Below, in pieces: positions 26,801 through 37,929 of a stretch of DNA of 64,000 nucleotides (its first letter is position 1; every line of letters starts with the position of its first letter). The notes under the pieces were generated by a model. That model made no database searches. It was not told where the DNA came from and saw only the letters and a list, made by a program, of their open reading frames with translations. The DNA is from Jacaranda mimosifolia (taxonomy: Eukaryota; Streptophyta; Magnoliopsida; Lamiales; Bignoniaceae). Where the stretch lies: contig CM032117.1 of assembly GCA_018894105.1 (NCBI GenBank), positions 43,200,501 through 43,264,500 of the forward strand, in the 5' to 3' direction. Position numbers and translations under genes: made by a program.

Positions 26801-29337
26801 GAAAATAGTAGCAGATGCTCTATCAAGAAGAGCAACTGAAGAAGGAAAAAGGGGAAGCCAGGAAGTAGTGGTCTCTCTTCTCTCTTATCACTTTAGATAC
26901 TGAATTAGTTTAAAAAATAAAGGAAGAATGGAGCAAGAGCTCAAAATTTCATAGAGTTGTTTATGAGTTAGAAAGCGGGACCAAGGCAAGGCCACACTAA
27001 TATTGAAGGATGACATTCTGACAAGAAAGGACAAACTGGTACAAAACGTCCATCAATTTATCAAGAATTGCACCATTTGCCAAAGGTTGAAGGTGGATAA
27101 TGTGGCCAATCCTGGACTGTTACAACCTCTTCCAATACCTTACAAAACATAGAAGGAAGTCTTTATCGACTTTGTAGGGGGTTTACCTCTTCTACTGGAA
27201 AGAATGTTATCATGGTTGTGATGGACAGATTGAGCAAGTATGCTCACCTCATTCCATTAAAACGTTCCTATTCCATTCCACCCTTAAGATTGCTCAGCTC
27301 TTCTTTTCACATCTACAAGCTTCACGGGATGCCAAAGACTGGCGACTGACAGAGACACACCATCTTCATGAGAAAGGTTTGGCAAGAGTTTTTCAAACCA
27401 CAATAGATGAAGTTGAATTCCTTAGCAGCCTACCATCCTCAAACAGATACCCAAACAGAAGTAGTCAACAGGTGTACTGACAGCTACCTGTGGTGCATGA
27501 CAGGAGATAGGCCCAAGGAGTGGTTGAATTGGCTAGACCCAGGTGAGTTGTGATATAATACCACTTTCACTCATCCACCAAGATGACTCCTTTAGAAGCA
27601 GCCTACGGTCATCCTCCAGTGATACATGTGCCTTATATTGCTTTAATTCTCCATCAAAAATGGTGGATCAAAGCTTGCAGCATAGAGAGGCACCATCAAA
27701 CTGCTTAAACACCAAATAGCCATTTCACAGAATACGAAGAAGCTACAATCTGATAAGAAGAGTGAAAGGTCCTCTGAAGTGGGGAATTAGGTTTTTGTGA
27801 AGCTAAGACCCTACGGACAGATTTCAGTAAGGGAAAACACTTACCATAAGCTTTCTCCAAGATTTTTTTGGCCCTTCCAGGTGTTAGAAAGAACTGGAAC
27901 TGTGGCATAAAAGTAGTTGCCGGAGGAAGCTAGAATTCACGTACTTTCCATGTTTCACCACTCAAAAGGGAAACTAGCTTGGAACAAATCAATCCATATC
28001 TACACTCTACACTCACTGCGCACTGGCACCTATTGCTTCAACCTAAATTATTGTTGATCGGAATAAGAGAAACAATAAACCAGTAACTCAATTTTTGGTG
28101 AAATGATTTAGTGATCTGGAGGAAGACAGCATGTCTGCAAGCCTGTAGAAGCTAAAACAAAGCTACTCTAATTTTGATCCTTAAAGACGAGGATCATCTT
28201 AATAGGGGAAGTTGATACAAGCAAATTTAATGGATGAAGCTGAAGCTGAAGCTGAGAACCAGAAGAAAAAAGAGAAGCACACAGCAGCTGCACGCTATAA
28301 ATACAAAGGTGCGGAAATGAAAGGGAACGAGGAGAAATGCTTCTACAGTTAGAATGCAACTTCAAGCAAGAACAAAAAAGTGCTTTAATGCTTCATCTAG
28401 TAACCAATGATTTGTTAATAAAAGTTCTCAAGGCCAGTGATGTGCTAAGAAGATTATCACAATAATTAATACACAGTTAATTAGACCTTAGCCTTTAATA
28501 ATCCCCAACTGACGACCTTCTACATGCCAGCCTAACAAGCCGTATGAGGAAGCAAACATGTTCCTCCATTCTCTATAAAAAGCAAATAGTCAGGAGAAGA
28601 ACACAGGAATGGATCAATTTTTATGGTTCCAGTCAGATTTCCTTTTCCTCATTGTTTTCATTCTGTTGACTTGTAAACTTGGAAAGCTCATCACTGAATT
28701 CATTTCTTCAGCTTTGAGCTTCCTTGTATTCCCTCTCCCAACCCTTTGTCACTTTTGATATCATAAAGTGAGATAAATTTGTTGTATTGTGCTATATTTT
28801 CTTGCATACTTAACAAGTTATATCTTTGCTTAGTCATTTCAAACATACAATAAACACAAAATCAAACTCAAGAAATAAACAATTAAATAACTGTTATATC
28901 ATATCCTACAATTTTGTATTTTGGCTCACTAATCCAAAGCAAAAAACTACAACTTCCGCAACATAGTTTTATCAAAAACATAGAATGATTGCGGAAATTC
29001 GACAAAAAAATGAAAATTAGGTGAAAGTAAATGAATAGGGAAAAAAAAAAATCATTACTTGGAGATCCGAGATTGAGTGCCACGTGGACAGCGGCAGGAC
29101 TCCGTCATCGTTAAGGAGGTTCTGGCGAAGAGAGAGCTTCTTGAGATTGGAGAGCTGCGAAATACGGGGGTCCAAAGCCGTCAACCGGTTAGCCGTCAGG
29201 TCTAACTCGGTGAGACTCGGCGGCAACTCCACCGAGCCTAGATCGCGTAGCTGACAGCTCGTCAAGTCGAGCACCGTGGATTGGATGTCATTTTCGGACG
29301 TTGGGTCGTGGTTGTCGGGTGGGGCCAGTGAATCCAT
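23873..29337 (-). CDS. SDS22: SDS22-type leucine-rich-repeat regulator of protein phosphatase 1 (331 aa, complete)
   Basis: SDS22 (PPP1R7 in animals) is a solenoid of short leucine-rich repeats that binds the catalytic subunit of protein phosphatase 1 and controls its maturation and targeting. Exons: 29337-29059, 25511-25281, 24811-24665, 24528-24386, 24298-24184, 23953-23873. They join in frame with GT-AG borders into 996 nt with a terminal TAG. An acidic N-terminus (residues 1-20) is followed by about eleven 22-residue repeats of the form LxxLxLxxNxI, for example LTELDLTANRL, LKELYVSKNEV, LQELWLGRNRI, LEELYLSHNGI and LEDLWLNDNQI. NLTTIYLERNPC then leads into the LRR-cap-like tail. Length fits plant SDS22. 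Start chosen at MDSLAPPD; the open frame continues 61 codons further upstream, but only through MITE sequence. No disabling changes, so it looks functional. Intron 1 is 3.5 kb and holds a retrotransposon relic. Confidence 0.94.
25904..26001 (+). repeat. Two-copy 49-bp tandem duplication in SDS22 intron 1
   Basis: TAATAAGGGTTAATCTT begins at 25904 and again at 25953. Each is followed by a diverged copy of the same roughly 30 bases (ATTAAGGATTCTCTTTTGCAAC versus ATTGAGGATTGTCTTTTGTAAC, quoted in part). Period 49 bp. It may mark slippage or the edge of an insertion. Confidence 0.7.
26560..28210 (+). mobile_element. Ty3/gypsy chromovirus-like relic (RNase H end, integrase, chromodomain-like tail), antisense in SDS22 intron 1
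   Basis: Plus-strand frames, broken by stops and shifts, read in pol order. The end of RNase H (SPSQQKWLAKVIRYD, near 26733-26775) comes first. An integrase zinc-finger segment (about 27030-27110) follows, then the core entry FIDFVGGLP near 27165, DRLSKYAHLIPLK near 27225-27265, and AAYHPQTDTQTEVVNRC near 27425-27475. A tail with NKPVTQFLVKW-like reading near 28075-28110 resembles the chromodomain end of Reina-type chromoviruses. The catalytic Asp entry is visible but the frame is destroyed. It lies opposite to SDS22 transcription. A T-run at 26371-26389 precedes it. LTRs were not resolved. Confidence 0.72.
28400..28870 (+). other. Possible LTR remnant following the intronic chromovirus relic
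   Basis: Directly after the pol relic comes a non-coding stretch with CTATAAAAAGCAAATAG near 28571 and T-rich DNA (28660-28800), like a plant LTR U3-R region. No second copy was found in the window, so the call is weak. Confidence 0.3.
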
Positions 29338-29403
29338 ATTGAGGAGATGATTGATCGGAACAGGAATCTGTGCGTTGGTTTTGCTTTTAGTTTCTTTTAT
29401 TAA

Positions 29404-29910
29404 TAGGGATGGCAGCGGGGGCTGGTTTGGCTCGCCCAATATCCCGCTCCGCAAGAAAATACCCCACCTCATATTCCATCCCATTCCAGAAAGGCTCTTT
29501 TCCACCTTGCCCCATCTCATCCCGTTGGATTGGTGGGTTTAACCCCTCAATTTGAAAAGAAAATAAAAGTATCAAATCAAAATTATTTGACAATAATTAA
29601 AATTTAAATTTTAGGTACAAAAATAAAAAATTTATGCAAATAAGATAAGATTCTATAATCAAAATAAGAGATAAAAATATAATTAAAGTAATAACCAGCA
29701 CAACATTTAAATTTTTATACATCGTGAGTTTGACAGTAAACTAAAACAAAAAAAATTCAAAAATTTGAAGTCCAACAAGCTTCCTTCATATAATTCTAAT
29801 CCTCATCTAAATTAACTCATCCCACATTCTTCAACATCTTTCCCTTCATCGAGCATAGTTGGACATTATTTTTAATTAGAAAACTATAAAATAAATTATA
29901 TATAATATAT

Positions 29911-29943
<33 letters not shown>

Positions 29944-30128
29944 TTATATGGGCAGGGTGGAGTGGTGGGGCGAGGTCGGTAAACCCCATACCCCGCCACA
30001 AATAATTCGGGTTAGGAAAATTCCACCCCATACCCCGCCCCAAACCCTGTTTAGTCGCCCCAAACCCATCCCATTCGAGACGGGTTGAGCTCGGGTTCGA
30101 ATTTTCCCCCGCCCCATTGCCATTCCTA
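29404..30128. mobile_element. GC-rich-ended hAT-like MITE at the SDS22 promoter
   Basis: The left end is TAGGGATGGCAGCGGGG; the reverse complement of the right end is TAGGAATGGCAATGGGGCGG. Both subterminal zones are rich in CCCCGCCCC / GGGGCGGGG words, while the centre is AT-rich with (ATT)n. Flanking octamers TTTATTAA and TCTATTAT agree at 6 of 8 positions, compatible with an aged hAT duplication. No coding capacity. It ends 66 bp upstream of the SDS22 start codon, so it probably forms part of that gene's 5' leader or core promoter. Confidence 0.7.
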
Positions 30129-30439
30129 TCTATTATGGGAGGAGAAAAAGAGGGAACATTTCCACTACGACTCTTGCAAGGGCCTGTTTATTTATTTATT
30201 ATTATTACTATTATTATACTATAATTAAATATTAAATATTTATGGCCAACCCAATTTAAAGTTGTATTATTAAATTAAAAATAGTTTTTCCTTGCATTCC
30301 ACTTTGACATTGAATCAATGATCAGATTTGTTGATTTAGCCTTTAGTTTGTTAAAATCTCTCAATTAGGTTGAGAATTGGAATGAGAAATCAAATTAAAA
30401 TTCAATTTAATCAAATATTGTGAATTCGAACACAATATC

Positions 30440-31662
30440 TTCAATTTAGGGTATATGGTGCTGCACGAAAGTAGAGCGAGGTTCTTTCCGGTAAATAGCA
30501 ATGCGTCGATTTGTTTTCTTTGGAACGCATGCACAGAGATTTTAGCTGTCGAAGGTCTCGAAGTTTTGCAATTCCTTGTAAATGACTTCTTCTACCCAAA
30601 TTCTCTTTGTGGCTTAATATTTATAATTCTTTTGGATGGCTTAGACCCATTAGGATTTTGTTGCCCTTCTTCATGGGCTTAATTGTTTTTGGACTATTTA
30701 GCCTTTTATTTAATTAATTGAATTAGTCAATTGTGCCTTTTTTTAGTTCTTTTACAATTTGCACTTGTAATTTCAATTTTCCACATCATTAAGCCCTTTA
30801 TTTTCATTTTGGAAATCTTATTTTCATACTGAAAATATAATATAAAGCCTAATTTTAATATTTACCTTATCTTAATTCATAAAAATATGATTGTCTATTT
30901 GATTAATTTTCACTAGCTAAACTATGTTAAGTATGTATACATTCATTTAAAAACTTGGCCAAATTCTTCGTCACATTCACATAAGGACTTGAACAAATTT
31001 CATACCATGATGTCTAAAAGTTCAGGAAAATTTTGTGTCATAGTCACCTGAGGACTTGGATGGATTTCAAGTGAGATTGTAAAGAGCAGGAAGTCGGGGA
31101 GGAGGACCTAAGTCGATTCCTCGCAGAAGAGGGAGAGACAGGGGGCGACATCAAGAGTGCTACCATCAATGAGGTGTCAGTTGAGCACTTGTGATAGAGC
31201 ACCTGATGGGTGTTCACAGGGTACCAGTCCTAGACACCTGTTGTGGGCATCAACTGGGTGCCTGCATTGGGGCGCTCACTAAGCTTTCAATGTTTTCTTA
31301 AATGTTTAAGTTGGACATTTTGTCAAAAATAGTTATGTGCTCATTTATTTGATAACTATGGATCAAATGAGTGTTAGCCAAATAACATAAGTCATGTCGG
31401 GAAGTAGAAAAATTATGTGGGAATGAGATTAGCACCTTGAACCGAGGAGAGGATGTCCATCCAGAGTTCGCACTCTGCTAACAATTCAAAGGATTTCATT
31501 TGATTATTTCATGTTTGGGCAGACTTTGTCGAATCTCAAGTTCCAGTGGTTGTTTTTCAATGTTTGCAAGAAGTAGGTTTTCTCTTACGGTAGGAAGTCT
31601 TGGGTGCCCTACGTTTCAACACTTAGGTATCTCAGAGGTACCCATTTTATGTATCTCGAGCA
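30440..31662. repeat. LTR-like repeat copy A (left flank of Tat relic 2)
   Basis: The part from about 30480 to 30800 is clearly related, in the same orientation, to 37940-38240 (copy B) and 44025-44310 (copy C). Shared words include CTTCATGGGCTTAATT (A and B), GGCTTAATATTTATA (A and C) and ACCCATTAG (A and B). Spacing of a T-rich block and TAATTAATTGAATTAG-like sequence is also shared. G-rich sequence near 31080-31270 has a counterpart after copy C near 46470-46600. Its place beside the integrase end of the minus-strand Tat relic suggests it is that element's LTR. Confidence 0.55.
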
Positions 31663-31670
31663 CCCATACA

Positions 31671-32679
31671 CAGGGACGGATCCACATGGGGGCAAGGGGG
31701 GTTAGTGCCCTCCCCCCCAACATTTTGATGATTTTTGATCCATATGTACATTTACACCCTACTGCCCACCTGATTTGTGTGTGTGTGTATTTTAATTTAT
31801 TTAATAAGTTTTAGTTTGTACATATTTAATTATTTAGTAATAATTTTTTTTAATTTTTTTATCTATTTTGATTTTGAAATGTTTAAAGCAAATTTTTAGA
31901 TCCATATTTTCAATTAAATAATTCACAATTAGATTAGACCCATTAAGGTACTTCTATTTTATTTGTTTGATAACATATTTATAGGGTTCTAGCCAAAGAA
32001 AACTTTTACAATTTCAAGAAGCTCACAAAATAATTAAAATATCTTCCTTTTGGCTTCAACTGCAACAGATGAATAGCATATTCAATGAAAGTATTGTGGA
32101 GTTGCTTACTCTTAGTGCAGCCTTGGACTCGAGGGATAATTATAAATTTTTAAATGTTGATCATATTTGTGAATTTGCTACTAAATTTTATCTAGATGAT
32201 TTTTCTGAGATGGAAACGATGCATCTTAGAGTTACAAGCACAACATTATGAGCTTGATGTGCCTTATCTTTATGATTTGAAGAATTTGTCATCAACTTCT
32301 GAGTTATGCCAAGGATTGGTGAAAACAGGAAATCAAAGACTTATCATTTGCTCGATCATTTGCTTCGCTTATTATTGGTTCTTCTTATTTCAACAGCTAC
32401 AAGTGAGAGAATTTTTTCTGCTATGAATATTGTCAAAAATAAGCTCAGAAATAAGATGGAAGATTATTTTTTAGCCAACTGTTTAGTTGCTTATATTGAG
32501 AAAAATATTGCTTAAAATTTTGACATTGATTCAATCATTGATGAATTTTATGATATGAAACAACATCGCGGTCAACTTCGATAATATGTATTTTGAATTC
32601 ATAGATTATAAACTTATATTTGAACTTTTATATTTTATAATTTTTGCCCCCTAAAGTCTCAATTTCGGATCCATCCCTG
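31671..32679 (+). mobile_element. 1,009-bp hAT deletion derivative with TIRs and 8-bp TSD
   Basis: The element begins CAGGGACGGATCCA and ends with the inverse, TCGGATCCATCCCTG. Flanks CCCATACA (31663-31670) and CCCATATA (32680-32687) agree at 7 of 8 positions, the hAT-type duplication. The interior keeps the 3' end of a plus-strand hAT transposase gene (next entry); the rest of the transposase is gone. It is inserted in LTR-like sequence. Confidence 0.85.
32069..32585 (+). pseudogene. hAT transposase C-terminal fragment with hATC dimerisation domain
   Basis: After MNSIFNESIVELL and the LDSRDNYKFLNVDHICEFA block, the frame shifts. It then reads through LLLISTATSERIFSAMN and KNKLRNKMEDYFLANCLV (about 32370-32500). 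This is the hATC dimerisation module in which T-A-T-S-E-R-x-F-S is the hallmark of plant zinc-finger (TTF-type/MYM-type 1-like) hAT transposases. At least two frame changes (32250-32300) and the missing N-terminal DNA-binding and catalytic parts make it non-functional. Confidence 0.8.
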
Positions 32680-32687
32680 CCCATATA

Positions 32688-33850
32688 TCGGCGTATTGGA
32701 TGTTTTGGGTGCTCTCACTCGCTGTGGTGACGGGGGCTGTCAAGTTTCTTCTTCTTCTTTTTTTCCTTTTATAGAATGTCTAGGAGTGCTCTAGATTTTG
32801 TCGCAAAAACTTGGCATTCGATAGAGGACTAACACAAACCTTTGTCGGATTTGCACGCGCACTTAGTTAATTATTCAAATTTTAAGTGATTGTTATGCTA
32901 TTGATGCGAGCTCAATGTGTGATAAGGACACGTGGGGGAGGTGCGGAGCCTCTTTTCATTAAATTTTGTTCTAAGTCCCTTTGAAAGGATATTTTTGACT
33001 TGCGTAAAGTAGTGCATGAGAGTGCAAGTGAATTCTCACTTAGTGGACATTTTCCTAGTAATCAATTGATTAAAGGTAAACTTATCGGGTGCCAGCTAGT
33101 AAGGTTTTATTATAATGCTTAGTTAGTAGCATTAGTTTAAGCCAAATGCCTCATTAGTGAGGTTTGGTCATGGTACTCAACAATTTGTTTGGAATGCAGT
33201 TTTTTGCCTCACTTCGAGGTCTTAAGAACTAAGTATTTTGATAATGTTTTATAGAGGATCTCGTTTTAAAGGTCTTCACCTCATTAGCGATTATAGTGGT
33301 GAAGCTTGATCATAAGCCTCATTCAGAGGTCTTCAATGGCGCTAAGTGTTGAGATGAGGTTAGACGATGAGCTTTATTTAAGAGGTCTTATTGCCAAACT
33401 TCGTGTTGTTGTAATTAGGAGTGGCTCATGGGCCACACACCCTCAGGAGACGTGTCTCTAATCAAGACCACAAGAGCAATTCAGTAAAAGGACTAGAAAA
33501 AGCTAGTCAATTAATTAAATAAAAATGTCAGAGAGCCCAAGAGTAATTAAGTCCACGAAGAAGGGCAACAAGATCCTAATGGGCATCAACCCATTAAGAA
33601 AAAATCATAAATACTAAGTCCTAAAAAGAACTTAGGGACAAGATGATTCACAAATGAATCATGAACTTTCAATAATGTTCGAGAGTAAAAAATCTCTCTG
33701 TACGCATTTCAAAGAAAATGAACCAACTTTTTGTTGTCATCGAAAGGACCTCACTCCAACTTCCATGCAAAATTAGGAGGGTTCAATAGTTAATGTAGGG
33801 AGTACGGCCATGTATTAGTGCATCTTAATTTTTTGAAGTATTAAAATGTT
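32688..33850. repeat. LTR/untranslated remainder of Tat relic 2, with GAGGTCTT-type short repeats
   Basis: This continues the sequence interrupted by the hAT derivative. From about 33140 to 33420 there are loosely repeated blocks built on GCCTCATT...GAGGTCTT (for example near 33150, 33205, 33270, 33320 and 33375), spaced 45-60 bp and much diverged. CCTTTTATAGAATG near 32765 resembles a TATA box. No coding sequence seen. Confidence 0.45.
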
Positions 33851-33854
33851 GCCA

Positions 33855-34280
33855 CCTTCCTCCGATAAGGATTTATAGAGGGCTTTCGCTTGGCTAACAT
33901 GTGCTCCTAGGAAAATCTTATAGTGGGATTACACTAAGAATTGCCATTTGGCTCTGGGAAGGTTTTACTGTGGGCTTTTGAGTGGCAACCACATACCCTG
34001 GAGGGAACTTATAATGGGATTATGTCAAGGAGGTGCTACCTACAAGGAGGAATTATAGTAAGCTTTTTGAGCGACGGCTACATATTCCCAAAGAAGCTTT
34101 GTAGTGAGATTACACTAGGGTAGTGACCAATTGATCATATAATCTTAAAGGAACCTTGTAGTGGGATTATGCCACGGTGATGGCCATATACTTCCAATGG
34201 ATCCTTGTAGTGGGATTATGCCAAGGTGGCCATCACATACTCTAGGAAAAGCCTTATAGTGGGATTATGTTAGAGAGTCA
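33855..34280 (+). repeat. Tandem repeats of about 60-75 bp beside Tat relic 2 integrase
   Basis: The core CTTGTAGTGGGATTATGCCA recurs with variation (near 33915, 34005, 34045, 34095, 34150, 34205 and 34252). A GTGGCCATCACATACTC-like part separates the cores. Seven or so copies, unit roughly 60-75 bp. Relative to the minus-strand element it lies 3' of integrase, as in the first Tat relic. Confidence 0.7.
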
Positions 34281-34559
34281 TCAAGGGAGTTCCAAAGAGC
34301 CACGCACGAGTATTCTTGAGTGAATTCTGTAGTTTCCACAGTTATGAAGAACATTAAAAGAGTTTCATTAGAGCAAGAAGAAAGATAACAATAATATTAA
34401 AACTGCATATTGTCTAGCGTAGTTTGAATTCTCAAGTTAATTTGAATACTTGAAAAATGCAAAATTAATGCTAGAAATTGAACTCCTATAAAGCTAAGTA
34501 GTAGCAAGGGTGATTAGGTTTGGAGTGATCCGACCTTTATGCCTAGAACTTTCAGAAGT

Positions 34560-37500
34560 TGGAGATGTTTCAAGTTCTAGGCACATCTATTCATTTAATT
34601 GTTCGTAACTTGTATGCTCCTGGATTAATAATTTGAGTTTGTGTTCCCACGGCATTGAGTTTGCCAATAGATCCGGATGCTTCTGCCTTCCTAATTACCA
34701 AGTTGTCTACTTGAAAGTCTATAGGGCACGCTCTCGCATTATAAGCTTTAGCCATCTTAGCTTTATACTTCTTCGTGTGGACATATGCTATTTCCTTTCT
34801 TTTGAAGAGCATGTTGAGGTTGGCTCTCAACTCTCTGAGATTTTGGGTGGTATCATAGCTTTTTACTCTCCAACTAACCTCTCCAACCTCTATTAGAGTA
34901 ACTGTTTTTATTCTATATAACAAGTTAAATGGTAATTCCCCGGTGGATAATTGAGGTATGGTTCGGCATGTCTATAGTACTAAAGAGAGTTTGTTTGTCC
35001 ATGCTTCATTGGTGTCTGCAAGTTGTGTCATGAGATGTTGGAAGATGTCTTATTCATACCTCAGCCTGTTCGTTGGCTCGTGGGTTGGTGACAGATGTGA
35101 AGAATTGCTTGATAGAAAGTTCTTGGCACTGCTCTCTGAGTTTTGCTCCAATAAATTAGGTTCCATCGTCGGAGATTAATGCTCAACGGATCCTAAAACG
35201 ACAAACAATGTTTTTTCATAGGAATCTTATTATTTCTTTCTTGGATAATTGTGCTACAGGCTCTGTTTCCACCTATTCGAGGAAGTAGTTGACAGCTACA
35301 ATGAGAAATTTTCTCTAGCCATTTGCTTGAGAGAAAGGTCCTATGATGTCCATTCTTCATTGCACGAAGGGATGAGGATTATTGATTGGCTGAAGAAGAG
35401 TGGGTTGATAATTTAGAAGGGTGTGTTCTTGGCAAGGTTTGTAGCCGTTCACCAATGTTTGAGCATTTTTTAGCATGGACGGCTAGAAGGGACCAAAGAG
35501 TTTTAGATGGCAATGATCTTGGTCCAAAGTGGTTCCTGCATAAGCCTTAATGTATCTTCCTTAGCATGTATTCTACCCTCCTGGGTGACAGGAACTCTAG
35601 GCAGGGCTACAAGAAATCTCTTTTATATAAGTCTTCATCTATCAACACAAAATGAGTTGCACACACCTTTGCTTGGCGTGCTTTCTTTAAGTCACTCGGG
35701 AGGTTATCCTTCTGTAAATATTTTACTATAGGGGTCATCCATGTAGCAACACCAACTTCTATATCCATCACCTTGGGGAGGGATCCAGTCTTGCCTTTAG
35801 GTAGTTGTTGGTCTGGAACATCTAGAGTTAAAAATATAATCTAGCAGCTCTTCAGAACTACTAGCAAGCTGGTAATCTTGGCCAGCCAATCAACATCCAT
35901 GTTCGCTTCGCGCAGATCTAGGTGATGGTGAAGTTCTCAAACATCTATTTAATTACTTCCACTCGATTGAGGTATTTCTCCATGTTATCTTCTTTAGCTT
36001 TATTGCATCAAGTAACTTAGTTTACCACTAATTGGTAATCACTGTGGACATGTATTGCATTGCGCTCTGATTACGTAAGCTAGCTTCATAGCGATGATTA
36101 GTGCCTCATACTCTACTTTGTTATTAGAGGTGGAGAATGTGAATCTTACTGCGAATTATAGTCTCTCATCGTGGGCACACAAAAGGACTATTATTACTTT
36201 ATGCCACATTTTGTGGCCGATCTGCTTATGTACAGGGTTCATGTTGGAAGGAAGCTTTCTATGTCTTATCCTACACTTTAAACCAGGAAATTTGCTAAGA
36301 CTTGCACCTTGATGGTGGGTTGAAGGCGATACTTGATCTTATATTGACTCAACTCCACCGTCATACTAATCTTCCTAAGGCTTCTAAACTACTAAGCATC
36401 CTTTTTGATATGTCATTGTTGACCACCATAATCTAGTGAGCCTGAAAGTAGGAGTGGAGCTTTCGAGCGGCCATCACCTCTACCAAGGCCAACTTTTTGA
36501 TAAAAGAGTATTGCACTTCGGGATCCTATAAGAGGTGGCTGACATAGTATATCGGTGGTTGTTCTCTTTCCTGTTCACGCACCAAGGAAGCTTTAACTAT
36601 GGCATTAATGGCGGCCAGGTACAAGTATAATGTTATACTCATCCTCAGCTTTCTTAAGTACTCCTTCAATGTAAGAAGGCTACGTCACATTCGTCAATCT
36701 ACTTGAAGGCTTTAGCTCATCTTAAGTCTTGAAGAAAGATAGTCCCTTCTTGCCAGAATGGGAGATGAAGTGGTTCAACGCAACTAAGTATCCAACCAAC
36801 ATTTACACCTCCTTAATGTTGCTCGAGGGTGGCATCTATAGTACCACCTTGATCATCTCAGAATTAGATTCAATCTCATGCCTCGACAACATGTATCCCA
36901 AGTACTTCCCCCATGCACGCCAAAGGCACACTTCACTGGGTTGAGCTGCAAATTGAATCTCCTCAAGATATTGAAACACTTTCCAAGGTTGCGGATGTGG
37001 TCTCTCTATTCATAGCTCTTGACCAGTATATCATCAATGTGCACTTCTATGTTCCTCCCAATCATGTCTTCAAATATATGATTCACAATCTCTGGTATGT
37101 GGCTCCTGTATTCTTGAGTTTGAAGGCATCACATTGTAGCAGTAGATTCGATGAGCACTTATAAATCTCGTCTTTTCCTAGTCTTCTACATCCAAATGGA
37201 TTTGGTTATACCACTGGTAGGCATCAAGGAAACTCAACATCTCGCATTCTGTCGTGGAGTCCACAAGCACATCTATGCACAAGAGCAATAATGGGCAAAC
37301 CTTATTCAAGTTAGTGAAATCAATACATATTCTCCACTTGTCGTTGGGCTTGGGCACCAATACTATTCTGGGTACTAGACTAGATAGATGTATTTTACCT
37401 TCAAGAGTTTATCCACCACCTCCTTGATTATTTAGTTTCACTTTGCTCTGAAATTCCTTGTCTTCTGCTACACACAGGTCACACATTTAGGTCCACCATA

Positions 37501-37760
37501 AGTGTTGCATAATGATGTTGGGGGAAATTTCATATAAATCTGTCATACTCCATGTGAACATGTCACGATTTTATTTTAGGAAGCGTACAAGTTCATTCTC
37601 AAAGTTCAAGTTTTGGAGGGCTCCAATATTAGTTGCCTTCAGGGGATTGTCTGGGACGATTTTCATAGTCTTAAGCTCCTTCCTTGCTCCAAATTCTAGC
37701 TCATTGGCTTTTCTTTTCAGAGGAAGTGAGGTCTTTAGCATTGGTGGTCTCTTACATCAC
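34560..37760 (-). mobile_element. Second decayed Tat-lineage Ty3/gypsy element (RT-RNase H-INT relic)
   Basis: Minus-strand reading, 5' to 3' (right to left). The N-terminal RT linker with FAWS-like FTWSMTDL lies near 37560. RT contains VPKPNDKWRICIDFTNLNKVC (in part, 37360-37300) and HIDDILVKS (about 37040-37010, DD intact). RNase H follows at about 36330-35900, and integrase at about 35500-34560 ends in the FQVDNLVIRKAEASG block (34923-34591). gag and protease are absent: to the right, LTR-like copy B starts at about 37930. Frames are broken throughout. It is the same lineage as the plus-strand relic at 14.7-19 kb but not an identical copy. Confidence 0.82.
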
Positions 37761-37808
37761 CAGCAGCGAAGACACATCTTGGCCCTTTTTGCTTCCTTTC
37801 TCACATTT

Positions 37809-37827
37809 GGGGGGGGGGGGGGGGGGG
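37809..37827 (+). repeat. Uninterrupted run of 19 G
   Basis: Nineteen consecutive G on the plus strand at the gag-side edge of the second Tat relic. A prime site for slippage or assembly error, and able to form a quadruplex-type structure. Confidence 0.9.
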
Positions 37828-37929
37828 ATCACTTCATCATCAAAAATTCGCGCCATAAATCTCTTCTGTACTCTCAGCATTTCTCCTTGATAATCCAGAA
37901 CTCCTACAGACATAACCAAAATGATACTA

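Noticed and set aside
29338..29520. 61-codon N-terminal extension of SDS22
   Set aside because: Most of the extension is encoded by MITE sequence and the downstream ATG matches the family start. Kept as a finding, not annotated as coding.
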